Of a stretch of DNA of 46,766 nt, positions 1 through 9,092 are shown one piece after another. Source of the DNA: CAZUVM01 sp964623885 (GTDB lineage: Bacteria; Verrucomicrobiota; Verrucomicrobiia; Limisphaerales; UBA8199); assembly GCA_964623885.1 (NCBI GenBank), contig CAZUVM010000114.1, positions 1-46,766 of the forward strand, read 5' to 3'. The notes under the pieces were generated by a model that saw only the letters and a list, made by a program, of their open reading frames with translations, was not told where the DNA came from and did no database searches. The position numbers and the translations under genes were made by a program. The number at the start of each line of letters is the position of its first letter. Position 1 is the stretch's first letter.

Positions 1-424
1 CACAGATCCTTGCGGATATGCTCCCTCCTCGCGTCTTGCCCCAGCCCCAAATTTGACGCAACGCACCCTTTCCCTATTTATGAGATGGGTTCTAAGGCGC
101 GAAGCCGTTAAAACGGCTGGGCCTCCGCTCGACCTAACTGCACCGGGCTAAAGCCCCGGTGTTAATGAGAGTCAGTTCAAGGCGCAAATTGTGCGGGTTA
201 ATCGCGCCTTTACCAATCTTGCTCCTTTGTTTGCTTTATATCCTTAATAATGCTTAGATTCCCGGAAGCTAATGAAAAAGGCCGGACTAAGTATCGTCAC
301 GCCGCAGGGACGCAAAGCCGTGCGCACCGCCATGCCCCCGCGCTCAACTTCCCGGCACTAGTGCAGAAAAATTCAACCCAAAATCCAGCACCGCCTTTCC
401 CGCCATAGATCCTGTACGCCTCGC
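1..424. other. Intergenic region upstream of hisI
   Basis: I see no convincing gene in this stretch. It holds a pair of adjacent palindromes (103-118 and 141-161, listed separately). Further on is a GGGACGCAAAGCC string (307-319) that matches part of the cyclic-di-GMP-I riboswitch core, but the rest of that riboswitch is not evident. The hisI promoter and leader should lie here, but I could not pick a clear promoter. Confidence 0.5.
103..161. repeat. Twin palindromic intergenic element
   Basis: Two hairpins lie side by side. The first is AGCCGTTAAAACGGCT (103-118), with perfect 7-bp arms around AA. The second is CACCGGGCTAAAGCCCCGGTG (141-161), with 9- to 10-bp arms and one unpaired G. Paired elements of this look resemble REP-type extragenic palindromes. 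No second copy is visible in this window, so the repeat status is inferred. Confidence 0.4.
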
Positions 425-811
425 ATGAGCTTCTACGACCAACTTAAATTTGACAATGGCCTGATCCCCGCAATTATCCAGGAGCAAAAGACCGGCCGCG
501 TCCTGATGATGGCCTGGATGAACCGCGCCTCGCTCGAAAAAACGATCGCCACGGGCAAGACCCATTTTTGGAGCCGCTCGCGCCAGAAATTCTGGATGAA
601 AGGCGAATCCAGCGGCCACACACAAACTGTGAAAGACATCGCCTTCGATTGCGATGGCGATACGCTTCTTATTCAGGTGGATCAAATTGGCGCCGCCTGC
701 CACGAAGGCTATCAATCCTGCTTCTTTCGTTCGGTGCAGGATGGTGGCAAAAGTTCGAAAATCACGGAGCGCCAGCTCGAAACCCCCGAACAGATTTACG
801 GAAAGAAGTAA
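425..811 (+). CDS. hisI: Phosphoribosyl-AMP cyclohydrolase
   Basis: This enzyme opens the purine ring of phosphoribosyl-AMP in the third step of histidine synthesis, in the cytosol. The 128-residue protein is the normal size of a stand-alone HisI without a fused HisE pyrophosphohydrolase. The family signatures are all visible: a THFWSRSR stretch, DCDGDTLLIQV with the metal-binding acidic residues, and ACHEGYQSCF with the two zinc cysteines near the C-terminus. The ATG at 425 gives the usual N-terminus, with a few residues before the first conserved block. Its TAA stop shares one base with the ATG of the next gene, so the two are probably translationally coupled, although the neighbour is not a histidine gene. 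No other his gene is in the window. The identification is secure. Confidence 0.95.
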   Translation: MSFYDQLKFDNGLIPAIIQEQKTGRVLMMAWMNRASLEKTIATGKTHFWSRSRQKFWMKGESSGHTQTVKDIAFDCDGDTLLIQVDQIGAACHEGYQSCFFRSVQDGGKSSKITERQLETPEQIYGKK

Positions 812-1386
812 TGGATGATTTAGTCCCATTCGGCAGCCGAACTTACGCGCTCGTTTTCTTGTTGCTCCTGGTTGCCCGGGGCATGGATTTCCTCAGCACC
901 TGGGTGGCGACTCCCAACATGGTTCTCGAGGGTAACCCACTTGCGAAGAAACTTGGCTGGCGCTGGGGTATTCCGCTGAATCTCGCGCTCTGCATTCTCT
1001 TCGCATTCTGGCCATTGCCGGCGATCGTGATCAGCACAACCAGCGTCCTGGTGGCCGCCCGGAATTTCCAATCCGCCTGGCTCATGCGCTCGCTTGGCGA
1101 ACAGATTTACCGCGATTGGCATGTCGAGCGTGTCCAGGAAACCAGCATTACGTTGTACCTGTTCTGCCTGTTTGCTCAGACCGCCCTGACCGCGGGCGTC
1201 GGAGCCGCAGTGATCTATTTCACTAACTGGGAACGCGAGCCGGTCGCTCTGGCCATCGGTCTCGGTATTGTCGCTTACGCCCTGGCCGTAGCCTTCTATA
1301 CTCTGCTGGGGATCATTCGCCTGCGGCGCGCAGATAAGGAGGAGACCCGTCGCGCGCTCACTGCGGTCCCCAAATCCTCACCCTAA
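811..1386 (+). CDS. Small multi-pass membrane protein, unknown
   Basis: This 191-residue protein is not one I recognise. It has about four to five hydrophobic segments: near residues 10-30, 55-85, 115-140 and 145-175. The C-terminal tail is charged and carries Arg/Lys and Glu. Translation starts at the ATG that overlaps the hisI stop (TAATG), which argues for coupling to hisI. An upstream in-frame extension from 568 would run inside hisI and is not credible. Acidic and basic residues such as ARGMDFLST and EGNPLAKKLGW in the first loop may be conserved, but no catalytic motif stands out. Its stop codon lies at the edge of a short AT-rich inverted repeat just before trpE. Confidence 0.75.
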   Translation: MDDLVPFGSRTYALVFLLLLVARGMDFLSTWVATPNMVLEGNPLAKKLGWRWGIPLNLALCILFAFWPLPAIVISTTSVLVAARNFQSAWLMRSLGEQIYRDWHVERVQETSITLYLFCLFAQTALTAGVGAAVIYFTNWEREPVALAIGLGIVAYALAVAFYTLLGIIRLRRADKEETRRALTAVPKSSP

Positions 1387-1412
1387 TCGTAATCTTAATC
1401 TCAATTACGATT
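1385..1412. repeat. AT-rich inverted repeat between genes
   Basis: Perfect 9-bp arms AATCGTAAT (1385-1393) and ATTACGATT (1404-1412) enclose a 10-base loop. The left arm overlaps the stop codon of the membrane-protein gene and the right arm ends 9 bases before the trpE ATG. It has no GC stem or T-run, so it is unlikely to be an intrinsic terminator. It may be a protein-binding palindrome or a small repeat element. Confidence 0.4.
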
Positions 1413-1420
1413 TGAGCTCC

Positions 1421-2971
1421 ATGTACTCCCCTTCACTAGTCGATTTCCTCACTCTCGCCCAGCGGGGGAATCTTATCCCCGTAACCCGGCGCTTGCTCGC
1501 GGATATCGAAACTCCTCTCTCCGCCTATCGCAAAATTCGCGGACCAGGAGAAGCATTTCTTTTCGAATCCGTCGAAGGCGGCGAGCACCTCGGTCGATAT
1601 TCTTTCGTCGGCTGCAACCCTCGCGCAGTGATCCGACAACTGCATGACCGCGTCGAAGTCCTCGAAAACGGCAAAGTGATCGAAACTTTCACCGTTCGTG
1701 GAGCGACTGGTAACCCCCTCCCTGGCACCGGAACCGCTGCGGCCGGCCAGGACGCCTCAATAGTCCGCGATGGTCTCGACGTCGTCGAGCGCGCCATGAA
1801 AAAGTACCGCCCGGTGACCGTGGCGGGCTTGCCACGATTTACCGGAGGAGCAGTCGGCTTCATCGGCTACGAGTTTATCCACGATGTCGAACCAGTCGTC
1901 CCCCGCCCGCCCCGTGACGATCTCGGGACGCCGGTCATGTATTTTATCATCGCCGACCAACTCCTGATCTTCGATCGCGTCGCCCAAACGCTCACCGTCC
2001 TGGTCAACGCGGTCCTCGATGATGCCGCTAACCCAACCGAAGCCTACGAGAATGCCGTCGCCGAAATTGAGCGGCTGGTGTCGCTTCTCGAGCAACCTAG
2101 CGAGCACCACCCGGTTACGGTTCCCCAGGAAGTACCTTCAGTGCCGTTTGAGTCGAACGTTCCCAAAGAGAAATTCACCGCCAACGTCCTCAAATCGAAA
2201 GAATACATCGTCGCCGGCGATATCATCCAGGTTGTCGGGTCGCAACGGTTTTCCACTCCTGTCAAAGCCTCACCGCTCGACGTCTATCGCGCCGCCCGCT
2301 CTATTAATCCTTCTCCCTACATGTTCCTGCTCGAGCTCAGCGGCTTCTCGCTCGTGGGTGCATCGCCGGAAATCCATGTTCGCTGCGAGGAAGGCCGCGT
2401 AGAAATCCGACCGATCGCCGGAACCCGCCGTCGCGGTGGTTCCGAGACCGAGGATCTGGCTTTGGAAAAGGAGTTGCTAGGCGACCCCAAAGAACGCGCC
2501 GAGCACGTTATGTTGGTCGACCTCGCTCGCAATGACCTCGGCCGCGTTTGTGACTTCGGCTCGGTGCACGTGAAAGATCTGATGATTATCGAGCGTTACA
2601 GCCATGTCATGCACATCGTCTCCCAGGTCGAAGGCCGGCTTTCAGGCAATCGTACGCCTTATGATTTAATGCGCGCCACGTTCCCGGCCGGCACCTTGAG
2701 CGGCGCGCCCAAAATTCGCGCCATGCAAATCATCGCCGAGCTCGAGCAGACCGCGCGCGGACCTTACGGCGGCTGCGTCGGCTATTTCTCGTTCAGCGGC
2801 AATCTCGACTGCTGCATCACTATTCGTACGGCCTTGCTCAAAGATGGTCGCGCTTACGTCCAGGCCGGTGGCGGGTGGGTCAACGATTCCACTCCTGATG
2901 ACGAATACCAGGAAAGCCTGAACAAAGCCAAGGCCATGCTCAAAGCCGTCGCTCTGGCCGAAAGCTTCTGA
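1421..2971 (+). CDS. trpE: Anthranilate synthase component I
   Basis: TrpE converts chorismate to anthranilate using ammonia supplied by a TrpG subunit, the first committed step of tryptophan synthesis. The protein is about 516 residues, the usual length. The N-terminal half contains the segment FLFESVEGGEHLGRYSF, which corresponds to the tryptophan feedback-site region. The C-terminal chorismate-binding domain shows RPIAGTRRRG, the DLARNDLGRVC block and GTLSGAPKIRAMQII, all characteristic. The ATG at 1421 was chosen over an in-frame TTG nine bases upstream. No trpG or trpD follows; the next gene is convergent, so the glutamine amidotransferase must lie elsewhere. The presence of both feedback and catalytic blocks favours TrpE over aminodeoxychorismate synthase PabB. 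Confidence 0.93.
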   Translation: MYSPSLVDFLTLAQRGNLIPVTRRLLADIETPLSAYRKIRGPGEAFLFESVEGGEHLGRYSFVGCNPRAVIRQLHDRVEVLENGKVIETFTVRGATGNPLPGTGTAAAGQDASIVRDGLDVVERAMKKYRPVTVAGLPRFTGGAVGFIGYEFIHDVEPVVPRPPRDDLGTPVMYFIIADQLLIFDRVAQTLTVLVNAVLDDAANPTEAYENAVAEIERLVSLLEQPSEHHPVTVPQEVPSVPFESNVPKEKFTANVLKSKEYIVAGDIIQVVGSQRFSTPVKASPLDVYRAARSINPSPYMFLLELSGFSLVGASPEIHVRCEEGRVEIRPIAGTRRRGGSETEDLALEKELLGDPKERAEHVMLVDLARNDLGRVCDFGSVHVKDLMIIERYSHVMHIVSQVEGRLSGNRTPYDLMRATFPAGTLSGAPKIRAMQIIAELEQTARGPYGGCVGYFSFSGNLDCCITIRTALLKDGRAYVQAGGGWVNDSTPDDEYQESLNKAKAMLKAVALAESF

Positions 2972-3017
2972 CGAGCGTCAACAACTGACCTATCTGCGAC
3001 TTCTGCACGACCATTAC

Positions 3018-3037
3018 GGACGCCGTCCTCGGCGTCC
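3018..3037. repeat. Dispersed palindrome, family A copy 1
   Basis: Arms GGACGCCG and CGGCGTCC (8 bp) enclose the loop TCCT. The same palindrome, with its loop on the other strand (AGGA), occurs near 21335 and 24230. It sits between the convergent ends of trpE and the beta-roll protein gene. There it could form a hairpin in transcripts from either side, but it has no T-run. Confidence 0.6.
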
Positions 3038-3074
3038 CCCACTTCTTTACCTCTCCTTCACGACAACCTCACCA

Positions 3075-5699
3075 TTACGGTTTAATGATCAAAACATTCC
3101 AGGCGGAATTGGTCGCCATGGCGACAAAGTTGTCGTGATAAATCTGCCACTTGCCAAGACCGCTATTGTAAAAAACGCTGGTAGCGTTTGTGTCGAGGAC
3201 GTTGCCCGTTAGGCCGGGATTATAGTTGTGGGTGATAATCAAGATGGCATTAGGGTCGCCATCGCACAATGGGTTGCTGATCGTGGTCCGATGGGGTCCG
3301 ATAGGGTCAATATTGGAACCAGTCGCGCGATGAACAAACGCAGGTGTGGTGGTGCCGATGCCCGCGCCGGGCACGCGCAGGCTGTTGGTCAGGTTCAAGG
3401 CACTGACGCTGAGCGTGCCAGTGACGCTACCAGTTGCCGCGTTGAGCGTGTTGGCGGTAAGAGAACCCGCAGTAATGGTAGTGACATTTGCTGAGTTGGC
3501 GCTGAGAGATCCGGCAGTGATAGCAGTGACATTGGCTGAGTTAGCGACCAGCGAATCACCTGTCATTGAGCCGTTGATATTGAACGAGGCAACCTGGGCG
3601 GGGGCGTTTTGGTTCTGAATATAGTTGGGGGAGCCGCCGGCCGGCGCAAAGGCGCTCGCGCCCAAAACGGGCTGACCATCCAGTGTTATGCCGGCGCCCC
3701 CGGTCACAAAGCGCACGCCCCCGTCAGCGCGCACATTGAATTGATTGGTGGAGGTGGAGAAGAAAATCCCGGGCTCGTTATCCGACCAGACAAATGAACC
3801 TTCGTGATATACCTGCGCTTGTTGCCCTGCAGCGAAGCCGTAGTTAGCGTAGACAGCGTTGCTGACACCGCCTGGAATCACCGCTGAGTACCCAAATACG
3901 ATGTTGCTCCAACCACCGCCAATGACTGACAGTGGTCCATTCAGATAGTTCGCGTAACCACCGCCCAGAACCGATTGGTAACCGGCCGGTCCAATGTAAT
4001 TGTAATTGCCCCCTCCGACAATCGACGCTGAACCGTGATTGGTGTTATAGTAGCCCCCGACCACGATGTTGTCGCCGTTGTCGGCGACATTATAGAAACC
4101 GGCACCGATGAACGATTGATAGCCGTTTGGCCCCACGGTATTTCCAAAGCCCCCCGCAACCACCGCATTAAATGAATTGCTGCTCACAGTGTTGAATTGG
4201 CCGCCGGCAATGACTGAACCCACGGAGTTGGTGCCAACGCTATTGATGAAGCCACCGGCAATCGTCGAGGACGGAGAGTTCGTATCGACCGTGTTGTAAG
4301 CCCCGCCGCCGATCGTCGATTGATACGAACTCGCGCGGATGATATTGCCGTTACCGCCGGCGATCGTGGCTCGATAGACATTGGCTTCCATCACGTTGTT
4401 ATAGCCGCCGCCGATAGTAGAAGAGGTCACATTCCCGTCCATCCGGTGGTTATGTCCGCCGGCGATCGTGGAAAAATCCGCGTTGGTAGCCATGACGTTG
4501 TAATAGCCGCCGCCGATAAAGGAGAATTGCGGACCCGCCGAGTTGTAACCGCCGCCTCCTATAAACGAAGCATAACCACTGACCGAATTGTAGAAGCCAC
4601 CGCCGATAAAGGAATACCAGGATGACGAGTTGTGAATGTTGAAATCACCATTGCCAATGAAACTGACAAACCCGTTGTTCGTGTTGTAAAAGCCGCCGGC
4701 AATTACGTCCCATCCGCTGCCGGCGATGTTGTTGTTGCCGCCGCCGATAAAGGAATATCCGGAGTTCGTCTGCACCAGTTGACCCGTTCCACCAGCGATC
4801 ACCGCGTCGGACGATTGCAGCACATTCCCGTTGCCGCCCGCGATGACCGAATCGAAGGCATTGGGCCCAATCTGGTTGCCCGAACCGCCGCCGATAAACA
4901 CGCCGGCGGAGTTGGAGTAGATCGTGTTGCCGTAGCCAGGATAACCGCCCCCGGCAATGACGTTGCCGCCGCCCGGCGGAAAGATAGTGTTCGACGGATC
5001 TCCGGCAATCAGGTTACCCGCATTCAAGCCAGCGCGCCCGTCCGGTTCAAGCCGCAGAATGCGTGCGTTGTTAACGCGCAACTCGAGCGGTTGGTTGTCG
5101 GTGGTGCCCAGGAAATTCGGGCCTGCGGTCGTGCCGAAATTGCCGCCGGTGTGCCACACGTCGATTAACGCGTTGCCGCTGCCGATGAAATTGCCCGTAA
5201 AATTGCCGCCGACAAAGGTGCTACCGAAGAACAACCCCGAGAACGTGCCGTCGAAGTTGTTCGCGCCGTTGCTGAAGTTGACGGCGTTGCCCTGAGCACC
5301 GCTGACGTTCGCGTTCTCCGCGAACATCGCATAGGGCACCGGGGTCAGCGCCTGGCGCGGCGCCAGCGTGCTAAAGGCCGCGCCGCCGTTGGTCCGAACG
5401 CCGATCTCCAGCCAGCGGCTGGCCCCGCCCGGGAATTGGTAGCCGAAATCCAGTGTCACGGTGAAGACGCCGTTGCTCACCGCGGTCGGAGAATTGGTCA
5501 GCGCATTTCCCTGCTGAGTCCCCGCTGTGGCGGCATCGAAAAGCGCAAAACGCAAATCGTAACTGCCGGTCGCGGGATTGACGCCGTCGTTCAACCGACC
5601 CTGGTAGGTGAAAGCCGTGCCCTGGGCGAAAACCTGCCCGAGCATTATCAGCAAACCGCCCACGGCCCCAGCAATCGTAAGAATGCGTCCTGCTTGCAT
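3075..5699 (-). CDS. Exported beta-roll repeat surface protein
   Basis: An 874-residue protein with a Sec signal peptide (hydrophobic segment at residues 8-25, probable cleavage near VFA-QG). Residues 28-130 form an N-terminal domain starting FTYQGRLNDG and ending with TPVPYAMFAENA. This resembles the N-terminal domain seen in many verrucomicrobial tail-fibre-like proteins. Residues about 243-645 hold some 24 tandem units of the form (F/V/T)IxGGxxNxx. They mostly run 15 or 17 residues long, as expected for a left-handed beta-roll like that of YadA-type adhesin heads. A Ser/Thr/Asn-rich stalk-like stretch follows (SANVTAITAGSL repeats). The last 75 residues form a compact domain with HNYNPG and GKWQIYHD. 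There is no YadA membrane anchor and no obvious sorting tail, so the attachment mode is unknown. A role in adhesion or as a surface layer is inferred from the fold only. Confidence 0.75.
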   Translation of the reverse strand: MQAGRILTIAGAVGGLLIMLGQVFAQGTAFTYQGRLNDGVNPATGSYDLRFALFDAATAGTQQGNALTNSPTAVSNGVFTVTLDFGYQFPGGASRWLEIGVRTNGGAAFSTLAPRQALTPVPYAMFAENANVSGAQGNAVNFSNGANNFDGTFSGLFFGSTFVGGNFTGNFIGSGNALIDVWHTGGNFGTTAGPNFLGTTDNQPLELRVNNARILRLEPDGRAGLNAGNLIAGDPSNTIFPPGGGNVIAGGGYPGYGNTIYSNSAGVFIGGGSGNQIGPNAFDSVIAGGNGNVLQSSDAVIAGGTGQLVQTNSGYSFIGGGNNNIAGSGWDVIAGGFYNTNNGFVSFIGNGDFNIHNSSSWYSFIGGGFYNSVSGYASFIGGGGYNSAGPQFSFIGGGYYNVMATNADFSTIAGGHNHRMDGNVTSSTIGGGYNNVMEANVYRATIAGGNGNIIRASSYQSTIGGGAYNTVDTNSPSSTIAGGFINSVGTNSVGSVIAGGQFNTVSSNSFNAVVAGGFGNTVGPNGYQSFIGAGFYNVADNGDNIVVGGYYNTNHGSASIVGGGNYNYIGPAGYQSVLGGGYANYLNGPLSVIGGGWSNIVFGYSAVIPGGVSNAVYANYGFAAGQQAQVYHEGSFVWSDNEPGIFFSTSTNQFNVRADGGVRFVTGGAGITLDGQPVLGASAFAPAGGSPNYIQNQNAPAQVASFNINGSMTGDSLVANSANVTAITAGSLSANSANVTTITAGSLTANTLNAATGSVTGTLSVSALNLTNSLRVPGAGIGTTTPAFVHRATGSNIDPIGPHRTTISNPLCDGDPNAILIITHNYNPGLTGNVLDTNATSVFYNSGLGKWQIYHDNFVAMATNSAWNVLIIKP
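3765..4973 (-). repeat. Tandem coding repeats of the beta-roll domain
   Basis: About 24 degenerate tandem units of 45 or 51 bases encode the GGG-N motif repeats (residues about 243-645 of the surface protein). The units keep the IxGG...N core but differ in most other positions. They look old and diverged at the DNA level rather than a recent slippage expansion. Near the C-terminal end the units lose the Asn (FAAGQQAQ), which probably caps the roll. Confidence 0.7.
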
Positions 5700-5795
5700 G
5701 TTTTATTCTATTTGTTGTTCGCACCTGGCCGGGCGTCGGTACATCGCACCAGCACCAAGGGTGTGACCAGCCCGCCAAATGGAGATTTGTAATTT

Positions 5796-5823
5796 TCTTA
5801 TGACATAAATTAAAAAATTTCAA
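5796..5823 (-). promoter_or_regulatory. Predicted sigma-70 promoter of the beta-roll gene
   Basis: On the minus strand a TTGAAA (5818-5823) and an ATAAGA (5796-5801) are separated by 16 bases, in an AT-rich stretch about 100 bases upstream of the ATG at 5699. The match to the -35 and -10 consensus is fair. The leader between promoter and gene is GC-rich and could fold (arms around 5727-5735 and 5771-5778), but I recognise no known RNA motif in it. Confidence 0.3.
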
Positions 5824-6123
5824 GTTTAAAATCGGCGCGGACATCACTGCGCCACTGCACTACGGCCTGGTTTTCGAGCAGGCGCTCAAACCTCATCCCG
5901 GCGCCACCTTTCCAGCGTCAGGCCACGAGTGCGGGACGTGCTCGGCCCGCAGCGCGTTGGCAGTAGGACGTGCTCGGAAAGCTTTTTAATGGCGCGCTCC
6001 TTCGATGCTGCTGCGCGCCCGTACGTCGCACGCGTTCTTTGCCTCTTTGCGTTTAACCTTTGCCTTTATCTGCACAAAAACATTGTCTTGCCCGCACAAA
6101 GTTTTAGTGTCCTTTCTTAGCAA
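5824..6123. other. Intergenic region between divergent genes
   Basis: No gene is supported here. A 12-base direct repeat GGACGTGCTCGG occurs at 5934-5945 and again at 5966-5977, 32 bases apart. The last 80 bases before the kinase gene are rich in C and T and should hold its promoter, but no good -35/-10 pair is clear. Confidence 0.4.
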
Positions 6124-6882
6124 ATGAAAACGTTTGCCGAACTCAATTTTCCCGGCCGGCTCGTCGCGGTCGAGGGCCTGGATGGTTCAGGCAAGTCGAC
6201 GCAGATCTATCTCCTCAAGCGCTGGCTCGAACTGCAAGGTCTCAAGGTCTATTTCAGCGAGTGGAATTCCTCCGAACTCGTCAAGTCGGCCACCAGCAAA
6301 GGCAAAAAACGAGAACTCCTCACGCCTACCACCTTCAGCCTCATCCACGCGACGGATTTCGCCGATCGCTATGAGCGGCACCTCGTCCCCCTGCTCCGCG
6401 CCGGGTACCTTGTCCTCTGCGATCGCTACATCTTTACCGCGTTCGCACGCGATGTCGTCCGCGGCTGCCCGCCCGAATGGGTCCGCGGCATTTACGACTT
6501 CGCAGCGCTGCCCGACCTCACCTTTTTCTTCAAAGCCGAACTCGAAGTCTCGCTCCAGCGAATTCTGGATGGCCGTCCGCAGTTGAAATACTTCGAGGCG
6601 GGCATGGACCTACGGCTTTCCAGCGACCCGTACGAAAGCTTTCGCATGTTCCAAGGCCGGATGCTCGAACAGTACCTGGCCATGAGCACCGAGTTCAATT
6701 TCCTTGTGATTGACGCCAATCAGGTTGTCGAAAAGCAACAGGCGGTTGTTCGTGAATTAGTGGCCCAAAAGATCGATCTCGAAGCGTTCCGCCGCGCGGA
6801 GACCCTGCACAAGCCTGCGGAAACCAACGCCAAAGAAACACCCGTTCCCCGCGGTCTTAAACTTGAGGAGGCGGTGGAATGA
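6124..6882 (+). CDS. Thymidylate kinase-like protein, copy 1
   Basis: A 252-residue P-loop kinase of the thymidylate kinase superfamily. The Walker A motif GLDGSGKST lies at residues 18-26. Next come an HATDFADRYE stretch and the CDRYIFTAFARD block, which carries the DRY motif of the family. A later FEAGMDLRLSSD segment stands near the expected lid region. The LxREPG motif, which in true Tmk enzymes follows the P-loop strand, is absent: the corresponding stretch reads FSEWNSSELVKS. The substrate may therefore not be dTMP. The last 40 residues are charged and may be a disordered tail. The gene overlaps the next one by four bases (ATGA), and the two proteins are clearly paralogous. They are probably made together and may form a heteromer. 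Nucleotide kinase activity is likely; the exact substrate is unknown. Confidence 0.75.
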   Translation: MKTFAELNFPGRLVAVEGLDGSGKSTQIYLLKRWLELQGLKVYFSEWNSSELVKSATSKGKKRELLTPTTFSLIHATDFADRYERHLVPLLRAGYLVLCDRYIFTAFARDVVRGCPPEWVRGIYDFAALPDLTFFFKAELEVSLQRILDGRPQLKYFEAGMDLRLSSDPYESFRMFQGRMLEQYLAMSTEFNFLVIDANQVVEKQQAVVRELVAQKIDLEAFRRAETLHKPAETNAKETPVPRGLKLEEAVE

Positions 6883-7610
6883 AGCGTTCTGCTCGCAACC
6901 AAATCGTCATTCCTCACCGCACCCGCCGCCGTTTCTACGGCCACGGTATTCCCAAAGTGGATTTGGATCGGCTGGCAGGCCGTTTGATAGTGGTTGAAGG
7001 CGCCGATGGTTCGGGCCGCTCGACCCAGATCGCCATGCTCGTGGAATGGCTCGAAGGCAGCGGCCATGCGACCGTCCAGGTTGGCTTGAAACGCTCCACT
7101 CTCGTGAGCGAAGAGCTCGAGCAGGCCCAGGAAGGCAATATTCTCAGCCGAACTACCCTTAGCCTTTTCTACGCCACCGATTTCGCCGACCAGCTGGAAA
7201 ACATTATCCTGCCCGCGCTCAAATCGGGCTTTATCGTGCTGGCCGACCGCTACATTTACACGCTCATGGCCCGCGACATGGTCCGCGGTATGGACGAACC
7301 CTGGCTCAAAAACCTTTATGGACTTGCTCTGGAACCTGACGCAGTGTTTTATCTGAATGTCCCTCCCGAGGAATTGGTTCAGCGCAATTTCGCCAAAAAT
7401 GCCGCGCTCGATTATTGGGAAAGCGGTATGGACCTGGGTTTCTCGCGCGACATGTTCGACAGCTTCATGAAATACCAGACGGCGATGCAAAATACATTCC
7501 GCCAGTTGCAGAGCACGTATGGGTTCACCATTGTGGATGGCTTGCGGTCGGTGGAAGCGGTCAATGCCGAGTTACGCAAAAAAATCATCGCCGTGCTGGG
7601 CGGCAAATGA
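6879..7610 (+). CDS. Thymidylate kinase-like protein, copy 2 (Arg P-loop)
   Basis: A 243-residue paralogue of the preceding protein, sharing the ATDFAD, ADRYIYTLMARDMVRG and ESGMDLGFSRD blocks. Its Walker A motif is GADGSGRST (residues 41-49), so the lysine that contacts the ATP phosphates is arginine (Arg47). About 25 extra basic residues (RSARNQ...RTRRRFYGHG) precede the kinase fold. Loss of the P-loop lysine usually weakens or abolishes phosphoryl transfer. This copy may therefore be a regulatory or structural partner of copy 1, or it may use altered chemistry. The four-base overlap with copy 1 points to coupled translation and near-equal amounts. The alternative, that it is an active enzyme tolerating Arg, cannot be excluded. 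Confidence 0.72.
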   Translation: MKRSARNQIVIPHRTRRRFYGHGIPKVDLDRLAGRLIVVEGADGSGRSTQIAMLVEWLEGSGHATVQVGLKRSTLVSEELEQAQEGNILSRTTLSLFYATDFADQLENIILPALKSGFIVLADRYIYTLMARDMVRGMDEPWLKNLYGLALEPDAVFYLNVPPEELVQRNFAKNAALDYWESGMDLGFSRDMFDSFMKYQTAMQNTFRQLQSTYGFTIVDGLRSVEAVNAELRKKIIAVLGGK

Positions 7611-7643
7611 AGGCAGCACAAGCCTGGCAAAAAGCAGACCGGC

Positions 7644-7670
7644 GCGCGAGCGGTCCCCGCGCGCAGCGGC
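7644..7670. repeat. Dispersed palindrome, family B copy 1
   Basis: This copy contains GCGAGCGGTCCCCG followed by CGCGCAGCGGC. Related copies are at 19498-19526 (inverted) and 43781-43809. It sits between the second kinase gene and the ROK gene. In this copy the arms are slightly diverged (GCGCGC in place of GCTCGC). The rest of 7611-7866 shows no gene. Confidence 0.55.
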
Positions 7671-7866
7671 TCGAATGACCCTTGCGCTGAGGCTACAGGC
7701 GATTGCCCCACGGCTGAATGGCAGCGCTTTCGCAACGCGCCCAAACAACTTAAACTTGAACCAGTCGCAAAAGGCTTAAATACTTCCCAAGAAAGCGCGT
7801 GCATAGACCGCGTCGTATTTGGGCTCGCCGCGCGTTTATCGTCCGTATTTCTTTTATCCGTTTTTT

Positions 7867-8850
<984 letters not shown>

Positions 8851-8858
8851 GGTTCGCC

Positions 8859-8870
8859 GGGGTTCGCCCC
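8859..8870 (+). terminator. Possible hairpin after the ROK gene
   Basis: The sequence GGGGTTCGCCCC forms a 4-bp GC stem closed by a UUCG tetraloop, 8 bases after the ROK stop codon. Downstream bases (TAGCTTTCTCAT) are only moderately T-rich, so this is at best a weak intrinsic terminator. The remainder of the 240-base gap before pgi shows no gene. Confidence 0.35.
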
Positions 8871-9092
8871 TAGCTTTCTCATAAGTCGTTTGCCTTGTTT
8901 CTAAGAGGAAGGCCTGCCAGCAGATTCCCAGCAGCCGCTGACTCTTGTCCTTTATGGAAGGTCAATTGCTCAGCCGGGTTAGATGTGTCCAGTGATTTTT
9001 GACTGAGCACCGTCTCATGAAAACCCGCAAATTCGCAATCCCTACCCTCGGTTGCCACCCAGCCCCACTGTGTTACGCTCTAGTCCATCGTT

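Noticed and set aside
2969..2980. TGACGAGCGTCA after trpE as a terminator
   Set aside because: The arms are only 5 bp with a 2-base loop and no T-run; it cannot fold into a stable terminator hairpin.
3765..4973. Possible CRISPR or DNA satellite because of regular 45/51-base periodicity
   Set aside because: The periodicity comes from a coding beta-roll repeat in one frame. Units are diverged and no constant repeat/variable spacer pattern exists.
6720..7490. Minus-strand frame opposite the second thymidylate-kinase-like gene
   Set aside because: It is the antisense of a convincing P-loop protein; no start context or family pattern supports it.
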